This document shows, piece by piece, positions 10,402 through 17,965 of a stretch of DNA of 22,684 bases. Source of the stretch: a virus. The notes beneath the pieces are model-generated. The model saw only the letters and a program-made list of their open reading frames with translations. It did no database searches and had not been told where the DNA came from. Where the stretch lies: IMG/VR virus record IMGVR_UViG_3300047458_000078, positions 1-22,684 of that record; one strand, given 5' to 3'. Numbering within the stretch: the first letter of the stretch is position 1; each line of letters opens with the position of its first letter. Made by a program: the position numbers and the translations under genes.

Positions 10402-11130
10402 TTAAAACATGTCTTTAAAATAATCTTCGCCACCAAGAGTTGTTGCTGCTCCTAGTCCAGTGGATATACCACTGAGTATTGGGCCAAGTGGTGAAGGTTT
10501 AGGTGGAGCCTTCTGTTCAATCGGTGTTTGTGTCATGAATGAAGCGGTTGGAGCTACATGAGCAGATGTTGATATGTTGTTGTAAGCCGATGTGTTGGCT
10601 GCATAATGATCTAAGTCTAGACCAAATTGTTTAATACCATATGCCCTTGTTGCATCAAATATGGTTGCATCTAATTGTGCAGATGCCATACCGTATTCTC
10701 TTTCAATATCGTCAATAGTTAACATCATAGATTGACCAGCTTGTTGCCCACTAGCTAAAATACTGCCTTGTGCTTTAACAGCCTTGGCTAAATTAGTTTG
10801 ACTTTCAAACATAGTCTTATTTACTTTTTCTCTTAACTCAGCTTGAGCTGCTTCTGACGCTCTATTGTGTTCTATTTGATTAATGTTTTTTTGCTGATAG
10901 TATGCAGATCTTGCTGCAGCATCAGCTTGTAGTTGTGCTGTAAATACCTCACCTTTACGTTGATCGTTATAAGCTGAGATAGTTATGTCGTTAATATATT
11001 TTTGTCGTGCCATCGCATTGCTGCGATTTACGGCATCGACCTGAGCACGGTGTTGCCTATTCTGTTCTTGTATTCCAGTGACAGCCTGAGCACCACCGAG
11101 TCCAATAGCTAAAGCTGCTACCGTACACAT
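10402..11130 (-). CDS. 14: Internal virion protein B, T7 gp14-like
   Basis: 242 aa; T7 gp14 is 196 aa. In T7 this inner-core protein is ejected first and forms a pore in the outer membrane. The N-terminus has a short Ala/Gly-rich hydrophobic stretch (VAALAIGLGGAQAVTG). Residues about 20 to 180 are a long Ala/Gln-rich helical region with few prolines, and the C-terminus is Pro-rich then Gly-rich before a final EDYFKDMF. Position between the gp13-like gene and gp15 matches T7. It overlaps the preceding gene by 13 bases; no ribosome site is seen. Confidence 0.88.
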   Translation of the reverse strand: MCTVAALAIGLGGAQAVTGIQEQNRQHRAQVDAVNRSNAMARQKYINDITISAYNDQRKGEVFTAQLQADAAARSAYYQQKNINQIEHNRASEAAQAELREKVNKTMFESQTNLAKAVKAQGSILASGQQAGQSMMLTIDDIEREYGMASAQLDATIFDATRAYGIKQFGLDLDHYAANTSAYNNISTSAHVAPTASFMTQTPIEQKAPPKPSPLGPILSGISTGLGAATTLGGEDYFKDMF

Positions 11131-11585
11131 GGTTTTATAAATGTTATAAGAGGGACATTGTTGTAGACATGATAGTTGACAAAGGTGAAACCTAAAAGTT
11201 TTAGTAATTTTATATGTGATTCATTTCGCATATCTGCTTGATTATATAAATAAGGATTGAGTAAACTGTTTACCCAGCGTTTGGCTTCCCTTACAAATGT
11301 ATGTGGATACTCTGTACTAGCATCAGTACATAACATCCATATTAAATTGTTGGGAGTCACTCCTGCCACTCCAGCAGCCTTGCCGTTGGGAACCTTAAAA
11401 TATACAGAATATGTAGAATTAAAAAAAGATTCAATTATAGAAGCCTCTGCACTTAAACCAGAAGTTTCCTCTGCCTCACGTCTATCTTCATAGCGTAAGG
11501 TCAGACCTACACTTAGAGCTAACTCTGGTGTGCAAGTCTGAATATACTTACCTTCGTACATGTCGTCTATTATGGTATATGCCAT
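11118..11585 (-). CDS. 13: gp13-like internal virion protein A, GNAT-fold-like
   Basis: 155 aa; T7 gp13 is 138 aa. The N-terminus MAYTIIDDMYEGKYIQTCTP and the pattern NLIWMLCTDASTEYPHTFVREAKRWVNSLL (residues about 78 to 108) followed by HIKLLKLLGFTFVNYHV resemble the small N-acetyltransferase-like proteins encoded after gp12 in T7-like phages. No acetyl-CoA-binding motif (Q/R-x-x-G-x-G/A) is visible, so catalysis is doubtful. The start is supported by AGGA eight bases upstream. It overlaps gp12 by 38 bases and gp14 by 13 bases. Confidence 0.7.
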   Translation of the reverse strand: MAYTIIDDMYEGKYIQTCTPELALSVGLTLRYEDRREAEETSGLSAEASIIESFFNSTYSVYFKVPNGKAAGVAGVTPNNLIWMLCTDASTEYPHTFVREAKRWVNSLLNPYLYNQADMRNESHIKLLKLLGFTFVNYHVYNNVPLITFIKPCVR

Positions 11586-14559
11586 CCCAGCTTCCTGAGA
11601 TTATGGCGGTAGAAAAAGGGTCGGGGATTTGTATTTGTAATGTATATTTCTCATTCTTACGTTGTACTGGTACTCGCACACTTTTAGCTAAGTCTGCAGG
11701 AGGCTCATCAAATACACTAGAATTAGATAATATACCAGACTCAAATTGTACATAATCGTCTATGTCTTTAGTAACATTGCCACTAGCATCTACATAAGAG
11801 TATGGTGATGTTAGATGAAACTCTACAGGGCCACCTACACCTAACTCAAAGTTGATGCCAGATATTCTTAGGTCTCCATCAGTATCATATACGTTTTGAC
11901 CTACGTTTAAATAGTATGTTGGTAGTTCTATAATACTTGTATACTTATATCCTACAGCAACCTTAGCTGCACTATGTAGGTTTATATTGTTAAATGTCAC
12001 AGTATTACTACCTACAGCATCAGCTGCTCTAACAGTACCAGCTATAGGATTACCGTCACTGTCATTTCCAGACAACCCAACCATAAACAAATTAGTAGTG
12101 TTTGCAGGGGTATATGGTATTGTAAGGACAGTTTTCTCTGGAGCTGTAGTTGTTTGAGCTGTGCCAGCTACGTTTGTAGCTATAGTCATGTTATCTAGAT
12201 GTGCTTCAAACCATCTTGCTGTTTTAAGTGGAGAACCCACATCACTAGCAGTACCACCTAATACATAGGTTCTATTACTATTAGCATCTGCAACATACTC
12301 ATATTTACATAATTTATAAGAGTTATCATGTAGTGTAACTCCAAAAAAACTACCACCTGTATACAACATATGCTGTATTGTGCCTGTTAATGTCCAACTA
12401 TACCACGCTGACTGTTCACGTTTCTGTCCAGTATTGTAGTATTTGTAGTGATATACTGTACTATCTCCTTTCTTACCATAAGTTACAATACCTACAGCTG
12501 TAGAATTAGCAGATTTTGTAATATCTTTTGGTAAAAATTCTGGTACAACCCTAGTTTGTTCTATGATCTGAGGTGGTGTATCATCATCTATAATAGTAGC
12601 TTCAAATGCTCTAGCATATGCTGCAACATTAGAAGTAAATAATACTGATGTACCTAGATCAACTGGTTGTATAGTAGAATCACATTCATAACTAGCTACC
12701 TTTTTTAATCTAGCAGTCTTAGGGCTAAATATATCTGACTCTGTAAATAATAAGAATTGACCATTATCACTAAACATCATCATACCTTTTTGTATAGGTA
12801 GTACATGATTAATAAATGCAGGTTTAATATCAGATACAGTTATATCAATAGGATTATCATCACTAGCAGATATAGCAGAGACAATAAAGAAATCAAAATA
12901 ATTTCCTGGCTGGCTCATCACTACGTTTTCACCAGAAATAAAACCTAATCTGTTTCTGTGAAAAAACATTTGTTGTACTGTGCCACCAGTAAAAGTAGGG
13001 AACGGGTTAGATACATCATCACCCACAAATCTTTCTTTCCAATAGTTAACATTGTTTTGACTATTAGCAGTAGCCTCATCTAATTTTATAAAAGTAAATG
13101 TACCATTACGATTATTGATAAGAGCATGTGGCATCGTTGCGGGGTCTAAACCTTTTAACATTGGGTCACTACCTGAGCCATCAAAATTGTGTGGCCTTAC
13201 AGTTTCTTCCCAACTACCAGCTCCAGACGTACCATTATCTGCTTCAAATTTTACATAGTAATCATCAGTATCTAAATCAGCAGTGTTAGATATTTGAGCT
13301 ACATAGCCTTGTTTACACATAGCTGGTAGTCTACTAATATCCTGTGCCTTCTGACCTATGACACTCATGTTTTCGTTTACAGCACCACCAAGAAAGTTTA
13401 CACCATCTGCAGCTGTACCATTGAGAAATAAACCACTACCTATAACTTCAGCAGTCACGTTAGCTAAAGAACTATTAACAGCAGTTTTTAATCCAGTAAG
13501 AATAGTAGCCATAGATATAGCTCCATTAGTTGGATTCTTTGGTGTTTTAAAATAAGCTATGCCAGAGACATCTTGATATGTTGTCACTGGTTCAACAGCT
13601 TCAACTGATATTCTGTAAGTCTGCCCTTCCATAGCTACGTCTATAAATAAACCTTCAGCTGTAGATTGGTTTGTAGTTTTAATTAAACCACCATCTTTTA
13701 ATGCAACTGTAGCTGTGTACCGTACATCATAGTCTTGTGTGTATCCTAAAAAATTAGAAGACGCAGTACCGCTTCCATCATAGTTAGGAGTATTATTAGC
13801 AATGTAAGAGTTTCCATTTACTTGTAAACTTCCTTCAATATTTTCTGTAATATTTGTACCACCTACTTCAGCACCAGATGTAGTAACTGCACTACCTCCA
13901 GTAAATGACCAAGTTAGTGTACCTGCTAAAGATTGATTTTCATTAGTGTCATTAAAGGTTGGCCCTTGAGCACTACCCCCAGACATCCTATCTACCTTTA
14001 CAGAAGTAACCCTATAGAAAGTGTTGGGTGAGGGAGCTGTACCACTATATAATATATATTCAGTATTATAAGCAACGGTATCAAGCCTTGCATATGAGTA
14101 GTCTCCATTTAGAAGAGGGGCACTTGTGGTTGCAGTAGTTTTACCTACAGTCTTATTTGGGTTAGCTATAATAGTATAGTCTTGAATTGTAGTAACTGAA
14201 TAGGCTGACGTAGCTCCAGCTAAATACGTAAATAACGAATCTCCACTAGAATTTGTCAAAGATTTTTCAGTACCATCTGCAAGATCCCATACTCTTATAG
14301 GCATGCCACCACTATTAGATGGTGTAATCTGTACTATATATTTTTCATCTCCATCTCTTATAATATCATACCAATGACCACTAGCAGTAGCATTAGTAAG
14401 AGTTCCTACAAACTCTGCAGGAGGACGTTTCTTCAAACCAAATGTAACATCTGGAACAGCGTTATCACATACTCTTAACTGTCCTGGAAATTTTATCTTA
14501 TCTGGCTGTTGAGATACACCCCCTAGAAAGTTTGGAATACGTTGGTTGATTGCTGCCAT
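11548..14559 (-). CDS. 12: Tail tubular protein B (nozzle), T7 gp12-like
   Basis: 1003 aa, longer than T7 gp12 (794 aa), as in other cyanopodoviruses. A hexamer forms the tail nozzle that contacts the host surface. The diagnostic N-terminus is present: INQRIPNFLGGVSQQPDKIK, then RVCDNAVPDVTFGLKKRPPAEFV. Central blocks FFHRNRLGFISGENVVMSQPGNYFDFF and FSDNGQFLLFTESDIFSPKTARLKKVASYECD (about residues 530 to 640) are typical of the family. The extra length is mostly in the Ser/Thr/Gly-rich region between residues 180 and 470. It overlaps the gp13-like gene by 38 bases. Confidence 0.96.
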   Translation of the reverse strand: MAAINQRIPNFLGGVSQQPDKIKFPGQLRVCDNAVPDVTFGLKKRPPAEFVGTLTNATASGHWYDIIRDGDEKYIVQITPSNSGGMPIRVWDLADGTEKSLTNSSGDSLFTYLAGATSAYSVTTIQDYTIIANPNKTVGKTTATTSAPLLNGDYSYARLDTVAYNTEYILYSGTAPSPNTFYRVTSVKVDRMSGGSAQGPTFNDTNENQSLAGTLTWSFTGGSAVTTSGAEVGGTNITENIEGSLQVNGNSYIANNTPNYDGSGTASSNFLGYTQDYDVRYTATVALKDGGLIKTTNQSTAEGLFIDVAMEGQTYRISVEAVEPVTTYQDVSGIAYFKTPKNPTNGAISMATILTGLKTAVNSSLANVTAEVIGSGLFLNGTAADGVNFLGGAVNENMSVIGQKAQDISRLPAMCKQGYVAQISNTADLDTDDYYVKFEADNGTSGAGSWEETVRPHNFDGSGSDPMLKGLDPATMPHALINNRNGTFTFIKLDEATANSQNNVNYWKERFVGDDVSNPFPTFTGGTVQQMFFHRNRLGFISGENVVMSQPGNYFDFFIVSAISASDDNPIDITVSDIKPAFINHVLPIQKGMMMFSDNGQFLLFTESDIFSPKTARLKKVASYECDSTIQPVDLGTSVLFTSNVAAYARAFEATIIDDDTPPQIIEQTRVVPEFLPKDITKSANSTAVGIVTYGKKGDSTVYHYKYYNTGQKREQSAWYSWTLTGTIQHMLYTGGSFFGVTLHDNSYKLCKYEYVADANSNRTYVLGGTASDVGSPLKTARWFEAHLDNMTIATNVAGTAQTTTAPEKTVLTIPYTPANTTNLFMVGLSGNDSDGNPIAGTVRAADAVGSNTVTFNNINLHSAAKVAVGYKYTSIIELPTYYLNVGQNVYDTDGDLRISGINFELGVGGPVEFHLTSPYSYVDASGNVTKDIDDYVQFESGILSNSSVFDEPPADLAKSVRVPVQRKNEKYTLQIQIPDPFSTAIISGSWDGIYHNRRHVRR

Positions 14560-15197
14560 TACATCCTTCTTAATACTTTGAATGGTTTGTATACGGTATT
14601 AGCATCTTGTTGATACTGATAGTCGTTAAATATATTATGATCTGATTGCTTCATTTCGTACTCTACCGCTAAAGCCCTCGCAGCAGCTTCATCTGTCTCT
14701 AATAACTTAGCAGATGGCTGGCTGTTTACCATACGGTTAGAGGCGATTCTGGAAGCTCTGGTGGTAATGTAGTCCTTAAATGCTTGTGGTAAATCTTCAA
14801 AGTCTACCATCCAAACAATGTCGAAATATAATTTACTGCAATTTTGGAATGTAAATGTATGACCTTTTTTATCGTATACTTTTAGTACACCATTATCACT
14901 ACGCCTAACAACATCATAGTCTTTACCATGTTGAAAGATGTTAAGGTCTAATTGTAGTACATTGTTAGGTATAATACATTGGTTGTTTGTGTCGAGGTCT
15001 ATTGGATATTCGTTCTCTGTGTTGTATGACCATCCCTCAGCTTGTATCTCACGGCAGACTTGCCTTAGAGTCTTCTGTGCTATAGCCACTTCGGGGCTTT
15101 GCACCGTTAATGTATTAACTGGGGTCTCTCCAACGCTCATCAGGATTGAATTTACAGCATCTAGTTCGGTAGACACTCCGTAAGATATTTGTGCCAT
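14559..15197 (-). CDS. 11: Tail tubular protein A, T7 gp11-like
   Basis: 212 aa; T7 gp11 is 196 aa. This adaptor ring connects the portal to the tail nozzle. Typical features include the N-terminal segment with ELDAVNSILMSVGETPVNTL, the QKTLRQVCREIQAEGWSYNTE block near residues 43 to 63 found in gp11/gatekeeper proteins, and the C-terminal DEAAARALAVEYEMKQSDHNIF helix. The stop overlaps the gp12 start by one base (TAATG). The start codon directly follows the T-tract of the post-capsid terminator and lacks a Shine-Dalgarno sequence. Confidence 0.95.
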   Translation of the reverse strand: MAQISYGVSTELDAVNSILMSVGETPVNTLTVQSPEVAIAQKTLRQVCREIQAEGWSYNTENEYPIDLDTNNQCIIPNNVLQLDLNIFQHGKDYDVVRRSDNGVLKVYDKKGHTFTFQNCSKLYFDIVWMVDFEDLPQAFKDYITTRASRIASNRMVNSQPSAKLLETDEAAARALAVEYEMKQSDHNIFNDYQYQQDANTVYKPFKVLRRM

Positions 15198-15198
15198 A

Positions 15199-15223
15199 TA
15201 AAAAAGGGGGACACGAAGTCCCC
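15199..15223 (-). terminator. Rho-independent terminator after the capsid gene
   Basis: On the minus strand GGGGAC-TTCGT-GTCCCC forms a perfect 6-bp GC-rich stem, followed by C and six T. It lies between the capsid stop (15238) and the gp11 ATG (15197). T7 has its terminator T-phi in the same place, just after gene 10. Its T-tract runs to within two bases of the gp11 start codon, so gp11 has no room for a normal ribosome site. Confidence 0.85.
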
Positions 15224-15237
15224 ATATAAATGAATAA

Positions 15238-16407
15238 TTATGAGAAAGCTGATGGCTTTGTAGTTGTTCCTGCGAACAATTCTACACAAGCTGCAGGATT
15301 CACGTAATCTGCTCCCATAGCTAGTCTTCCTAGGATGACATCGCCTTGGTAAACAACAGAAACATCACCAGAAGTTACTTGAACTTGTGGGCCGATTGTT
15401 TCTACTACACCTGCAGCTTCTCTTTGGAAGATAAGTCCGCATGTGTTTGCAAAGTTAGAGGCAGCACCGTAGTTCTGACGAGCTCCGTAGTTGTTGCCTG
15501 TAGCTGTATTAGCTGTTTCGATACCTTCAGATACGAATGAACCTGTATTTCCAGGATCGCTTGTAGCAAGGTCAGTCCCAGCTGATGCACCAGAAGATGG
15601 AGCATACTTAGTACCATACTTAGAGAAGAATGGAGCGTTCATTGACTTGTAGATTTGAATACCTGCAATTTCAATTACACCATTTCCGCTTTGTAAAGAT
15701 GTACCTTGTACGTCTCTGTTAATTAGTCCGTTAGAACCTGCACCTTTTATAAGTGAATAGTACTGACGTGGGTTTAGTACGGCAACCCGACCATCATCAG
15801 AAACTCCTTTTTCATCTAAAGCTGCTGCAGCATCATAAAATGCTGTTACAAGTTTATCATCATCAAGAGCATCGTCAGCGTCAGAACCTGCACCAACTTG
15901 AATTTGTGTACCACCTGGCTCTACAAATCCTGTTAGGGATACTGGAGAAGCCTGTCTAGCACCTTTTGCTATAGCTCTGAAGATAAGTCTATCATACTTT
16001 TGAGCAAGAGCATATCCAATCTTCTTGGAAATTTCTCCTCTCATTTCATAGTGTGCTAGTGTCTCATCTAACTCATATACAAATGCAGAACTGATGAGTA
16101 GATCATCAACTGTAATAGTTTTTTCTGCTATTGGAGGAGTTTTGTCAGAGTTTCCTAATATACTGTTGCCAGGAGTGTGGTATTCCGCACTTGTGCGTCC
16201 AGTATAGATGAACTGCAAACTCTTACCGTTGGTAAGTGTACGCTTCATAACGAGATCTCTAGCTATAGTCTCCCTTTGGAAGCCAGTAAACATCTCGCCC
16301 GAAAATAATTTAAGATATAAATCTCTGTTATTTGTAGCGTTAGTCGCAGTATTTATCCTACCCAGAAAGGTTTGTGAGCTAGGATTATTTGTTGACTGTT
16401 GTGCCAT
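15238..16407 (-). CDS. 10: Major capsid protein, T7 gp10A-like
   Basis: 389 aa, HK97-fold capsid family of T7-like phages (T7 gp10A is about 345 aa). Visible family features: an N-terminal arm leading to LYLKLFSGEMFTGFQRETIA, then ARDLVMKRTLTNGKSLQFIYTG, the E-loop and spine region IAEKTITVDDLLISSAFVYELDETLAHYEMRGEISKK (residues about 95 to 128), and VAVLNPRQYYSLIK near residue 210. The C-terminal part has the QREAAGVVETIGPQVQV segment of the cyanopodovirus version. About 415 copies form the T=7 shell in this family. No ribosome site is seen, and the leader is long and structured. An intrinsic terminator lies 14 bases after the stop. Confidence 0.97.
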   Translation of the reverse strand: MAQQSTNNPSSQTFLGRINTATNATNNRDLYLKLFSGEMFTGFQRETIARDLVMKRTLTNGKSLQFIYTGRTSAEYHTPGNSILGNSDKTPPIAEKTITVDDLLISSAFVYELDETLAHYEMRGEISKKIGYALAQKYDRLIFRAIAKGARQASPVSLTGFVEPGGTQIQVGAGSDADDALDDDKLVTAFYDAAAALDEKGVSDDGRVAVLNPRQYYSLIKGAGSNGLINRDVQGTSLQSGNGVIEIAGIQIYKSMNAPFFSKYGTKYAPSSGASAGTDLATSDPGNTGSFVSEGIETANTATGNNYGARQNYGAASNFANTCGLIFQREAAGVVETIGPQVQVTSGDVSVVYQGDVILGRLAMGADYVNPAACVELFAGTTTKPSAFS

Positions 16408-16467
16408 TATTTTTGTAGGTTATATGTATCGTCTCTAGATCTAGAATTGTTAGAATCTTAAATGTAT
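16408..16467. other. AT-rich segment immediately before the capsid start
   Basis: This holds a perfect 12-base palindrome, TCTAGATCTAGA, at 16434-16445. No Shine-Dalgarno sequence precedes the capsid ATG (the bases before it read CCTACAAAAATA). A phage RNA polymerase promoter could lie here, as the capsid gene of T7 has a strong one, but I cannot recognise the specific sequence. Confidence 0.3.
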
Positions 16468-16588
16468 CAGCTAAGACTCAAGCTGTTTGTAGGTCTATCC
16501 CTACCGTCCAGACGGCAAAAGGTGTCTCCGTAGAGGCTTTTACCAATTAGAGGGGAGTCCGACTCTGAGGTGCTCCCCCCCGTTTCAC
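16468..16588 (-). other. Hairpin-rich leader upstream of the major capsid gene
   Basis: No ORF starts here. On the minus-strand RNA several hairpins can form. GGGGAG/CTCCCC spans 16552-16578. GGTAAAAG (16544-16537) pairs with CTTTTGCC (16521-16514) around an inner CTC-TACG-GAG hairpin; one pair is a G-U that would be a C-A mismatch on the other strand, which favours a minus-strand RNA. CCGT-CTGG-ACGG occupies 16504-16515, GTAGG/CCTAC 16489-16504 and CAGCT/AGCTG 16468-16485. Some of these overlap and compete. There is no T-tract, so this is not a simple intrinsic terminator, and no tRNA cloverleaf fits. It may be a structured leader, a processing site or part of a regulatory RNA. Confidence 0.5.
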
Positions 16589-16642
16589 TTACTTAACAAA
16601 TTTTGTGTAAGTGATGCCACGATAAACGAAAGTTACTTTCAT
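16589..16642 (-). CDS. 17-aa peptide downstream of the glutamine riboswitch
   Basis: ORF of 17 codons plus TAA encoding MKVTFVYRGITYTKFVK. The YRG-x-x-Y-x-K pattern fits the short conserved peptides found after Downstream-peptide RNAs in cyanobacteria and cyanophages. A GGAG ribosome site lies six bases upstream, at the end of the riboswitch. Some cyanobacteria use glutamine riboswitches to control small inhibitors of glutamine synthetase; whether this peptide has a related role is unknown. No transmembrane segment or known domain is visible. Confidence 0.75.
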   Translation of the reverse strand: MKVTFVYRGITYTKFVK

Positions 16643-16710
16643 GGTAATCTCCATCTACCTAAGCCCCGTTCCATGCTTAGGTTTCATGCGTCCCGAAGGA
16701 TGAACGGACG
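16643..16710 (-). ncRNA. Glutamine-II ('Downstream-peptide' type) riboswitch
   Basis: Minus-strand RNA just after psbA. It has a hairpin of CGTCC (16710-16706) with GGACG (16693-16689) around a TTCG-bearing loop. A perfect 7-bp stem, CCTAAGC (16681-16675) with GCTTAGG (16664-16658), has a loop containing GAACGG (16671-16666), which is the exact complement of CCGTTC (16707-16702) and so can form a pseudoknot. The CGTTCA, GGGACGCATGA and GGAACGGGG blocks and the following very short ORF match the Downstream-peptide / glutamine-II motif known from marine cyanobacteria and cyanophages, which binds L-glutamine. A GGAG lies at 16652-16649, six bases before the ATG of the 17-codon ORF. A covariance-model search was not possible here. 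Confidence 0.85.
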
Positions 16711-16716
16711 TGACTA

Positions 16717-17796
16717 TTAGCCTAGTGCAGGTGCTGTAAGAGCTACAGAAGTAGATTCAGCAGACGCTAGGTCTAATGGGAAGTTGTGTGCATTTCTTTC
16801 GTGCATGACTTCCATTCCAAGGTTCTGTCTATTAACAACATCAGCCCATGTAGGAATAACTTTACCATTAGTGTCAACTATTGACTGGTTAAAGTTAAAG
16901 CCATTAAGGTTGAAAGCCATTGTGCAGATTCCCATACTTGTGAGCCATATGCCAACCACGGGCCAAGCACCAAGAAAGAAATGTAAAGCACGAGAATTAT
17001 TGAAAGAAGCATATTGAAATATAAGTCTACCAAAGTAACCGTGTGCAGCTACGATGTTATAAGTCTCGTCTTCTTGACCAAACTTATAGCCGTAGTTCTG
17101 AGATACTTCTTCTGTTGTTTCCTTAAGGATTGAGGAAGTAACCAAACTTCCGTGCATAGCAGCGAAAAGAGCTCCACCGAATACCCCAGCAACACCGAGC
17201 ATATGGAACGGGTGCATAAGGATATTGTGTTCTGCTTGGAATACAAACATGAAGTTAAAAGTACCAGAAATACCAAGAGGCATACCATCACTGAAGCTCC
17301 CCTGTCCAAAAGGATAGACAAGAAATACTGCTAGTGCAGCTGATACTGGAGCTGAGTAAGCTACGCATATCCAAGGTCTCATCCCTAGTCTATAACTAAG
17401 TTCCCATTGGCGTCCCATGTAAGATGCTGCACCGATAAGGAAGTGAAAGATGACAAGTTGGTATGGCCCACCGTTGTAGAGCCATTCGTCAAGGGTTGCT
17501 GCTTCCCAGATTGGGTAGAAGTGCAAGCCGATGGCGTTTGATGACGGGACAACTGCCCCTGAAATAATGTTGTTTCCATAGAGAAGAGAGCCAGAAACTG
17601 GTTCACGAATCCCGTCTATGTCAACAGGAGGTGCAGCGATAAAGGCGATAATAAAACAAGTTGTAGCAGCCAGTAAGCAAGGGATCATAAGTACACCAAA
17701 CCAACCAACATAAATGCGGTTGTCTGTGCTTGTTACCCACTTGCAGAAACTCTGCCAGTTATTGGTTGTTTCTCTTTGTAATGAGATTGCAGCCAT
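16717..17796 (-). CDS. psbA: Photosystem II reaction centre protein D1
   Basis: Full-length D1, 359 aa. All landmark residues are at their usual positions: redox Tyr161 with His190; manganese-cluster ligands Asp170, His332, Glu333, His337, Asp342 and Ala344; P680 ligand His198; iron ligands His215 and His272; and Ser264 at the QB site. Residue 130 is Gln, the low-light (D1:1) form. The 15 residues after Ala344 form the C-terminal extension removed by CtpA. Five transmembrane helices are visible. D1 turns over rapidly in light; the phage copy is expected to replace failing host D1 so that photosynthesis supplies energy to the end of infection. There is no frameshift or intron. The start abuts the stop of the preceding 45-aa gene; a glutamine-type riboswitch starts within a few bases of the stop. 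Confidence 0.99.
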   Translation of the reverse strand: MAAISLQRETTNNWQSFCKWVTSTDNRIYVGWFGVLMIPCLLAATTCFIIAFIAAPPVDIDGIREPVSGSLLYGNNIISGAVVPSSNAIGLHFYPIWEAATLDEWLYNGGPYQLVIFHFLIGAASYMGRQWELSYRLGMRPWICVAYSAPVSAALAVFLVYPFGQGSFSDGMPLGISGTFNFMFVFQAEHNILMHPFHMLGVAGVFGGALFAAMHGSLVTSSILKETTEEVSQNYGYKFGQEDETYNIVAAHGYFGRLIFQYASFNNSRALHFFLGAWPVVGIWLTSMGICTMAFNLNGFNFNQSIVDTNGKVIPTWADVVNRQNLGMEVMHERNAHNFPLDLASAESTSVALTAPALG

Positions 17797-17934
17797 TTAA
17801 TTAATTTGTATGTGTGAACATTCCTTCTCCACTTTAGAGAGAAAAAAATTTATAAGATTAAGTTGAGATTGTCTATCCAGACTCTCATCAGTTAAGACCC
17901 CGATCTTAGCAAGCTCGAAGTCAAAACACGACAT
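17797..17934 (-). CDS. Hypothetical protein between hli and psbA, 45 aa
   Basis: The protein begins MSCFDFELAKIGVLTDESLD and continues with RQSQLNLINFFLSKVEKECS; it looks like a small soluble helical protein. I do not recognise its function. The start at 17934 is decided by a strong Shine-Dalgarno sequence, GAGGTG at 17939-17944, with GAAG before the ATG. The frame stays open upstream to an ATG at 18084, which would give 95 aa with a signal-peptide-like N-terminus, but that start lies within hli in another frame and has no ribosome site. The stop (TAA) directly abuts the psbA ATG, which has no ribosome site of its own, so translation of this ORF may feed ribosomes into psbA. Confidence 0.7.
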   Translation of the reverse strand: MSCFDFELAKIGVLTDESLDRQSQLNLINFFLSKVEKECSHIQIN

Positions 17935-17938
17935 CTTC

Positions 17939-17944
17939 CACCTC
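17939..17944 (-). promoter_or_regulatory. Shine-Dalgarno site deciding the start of the 45-aa gene
   Basis: GAGGTG on the minus strand, four bases before the ATG at 17934, a perfect match to six bases of the anti-Shine-Dalgarno complement. It is one of the clearest ribosome sites in the window and argues for the 45-aa rather than the 95-aa reading of this frame. Confidence 0.7.
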
Positions 17945-17965
17945 GTATGAGAGTCGTAGTATGGA

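Noticed and set aside
16468-16588. tRNA gene in the capsid leader
   Set aside because: Some arms look tRNA-like, but no seven-base acceptor stem, T-loop motif or anticodon arm with correct spacing could be found on either strand.
17049-17606. Alternative-frame ORFs and antisense RNA in psbA
   Set aside because: The extra minus-strand frames (73 and 90 codons) lie wholly within psbA in other frames and have no family features. No structural sign of an antisense RNA such as that known from a cyanomyovirus was seen.
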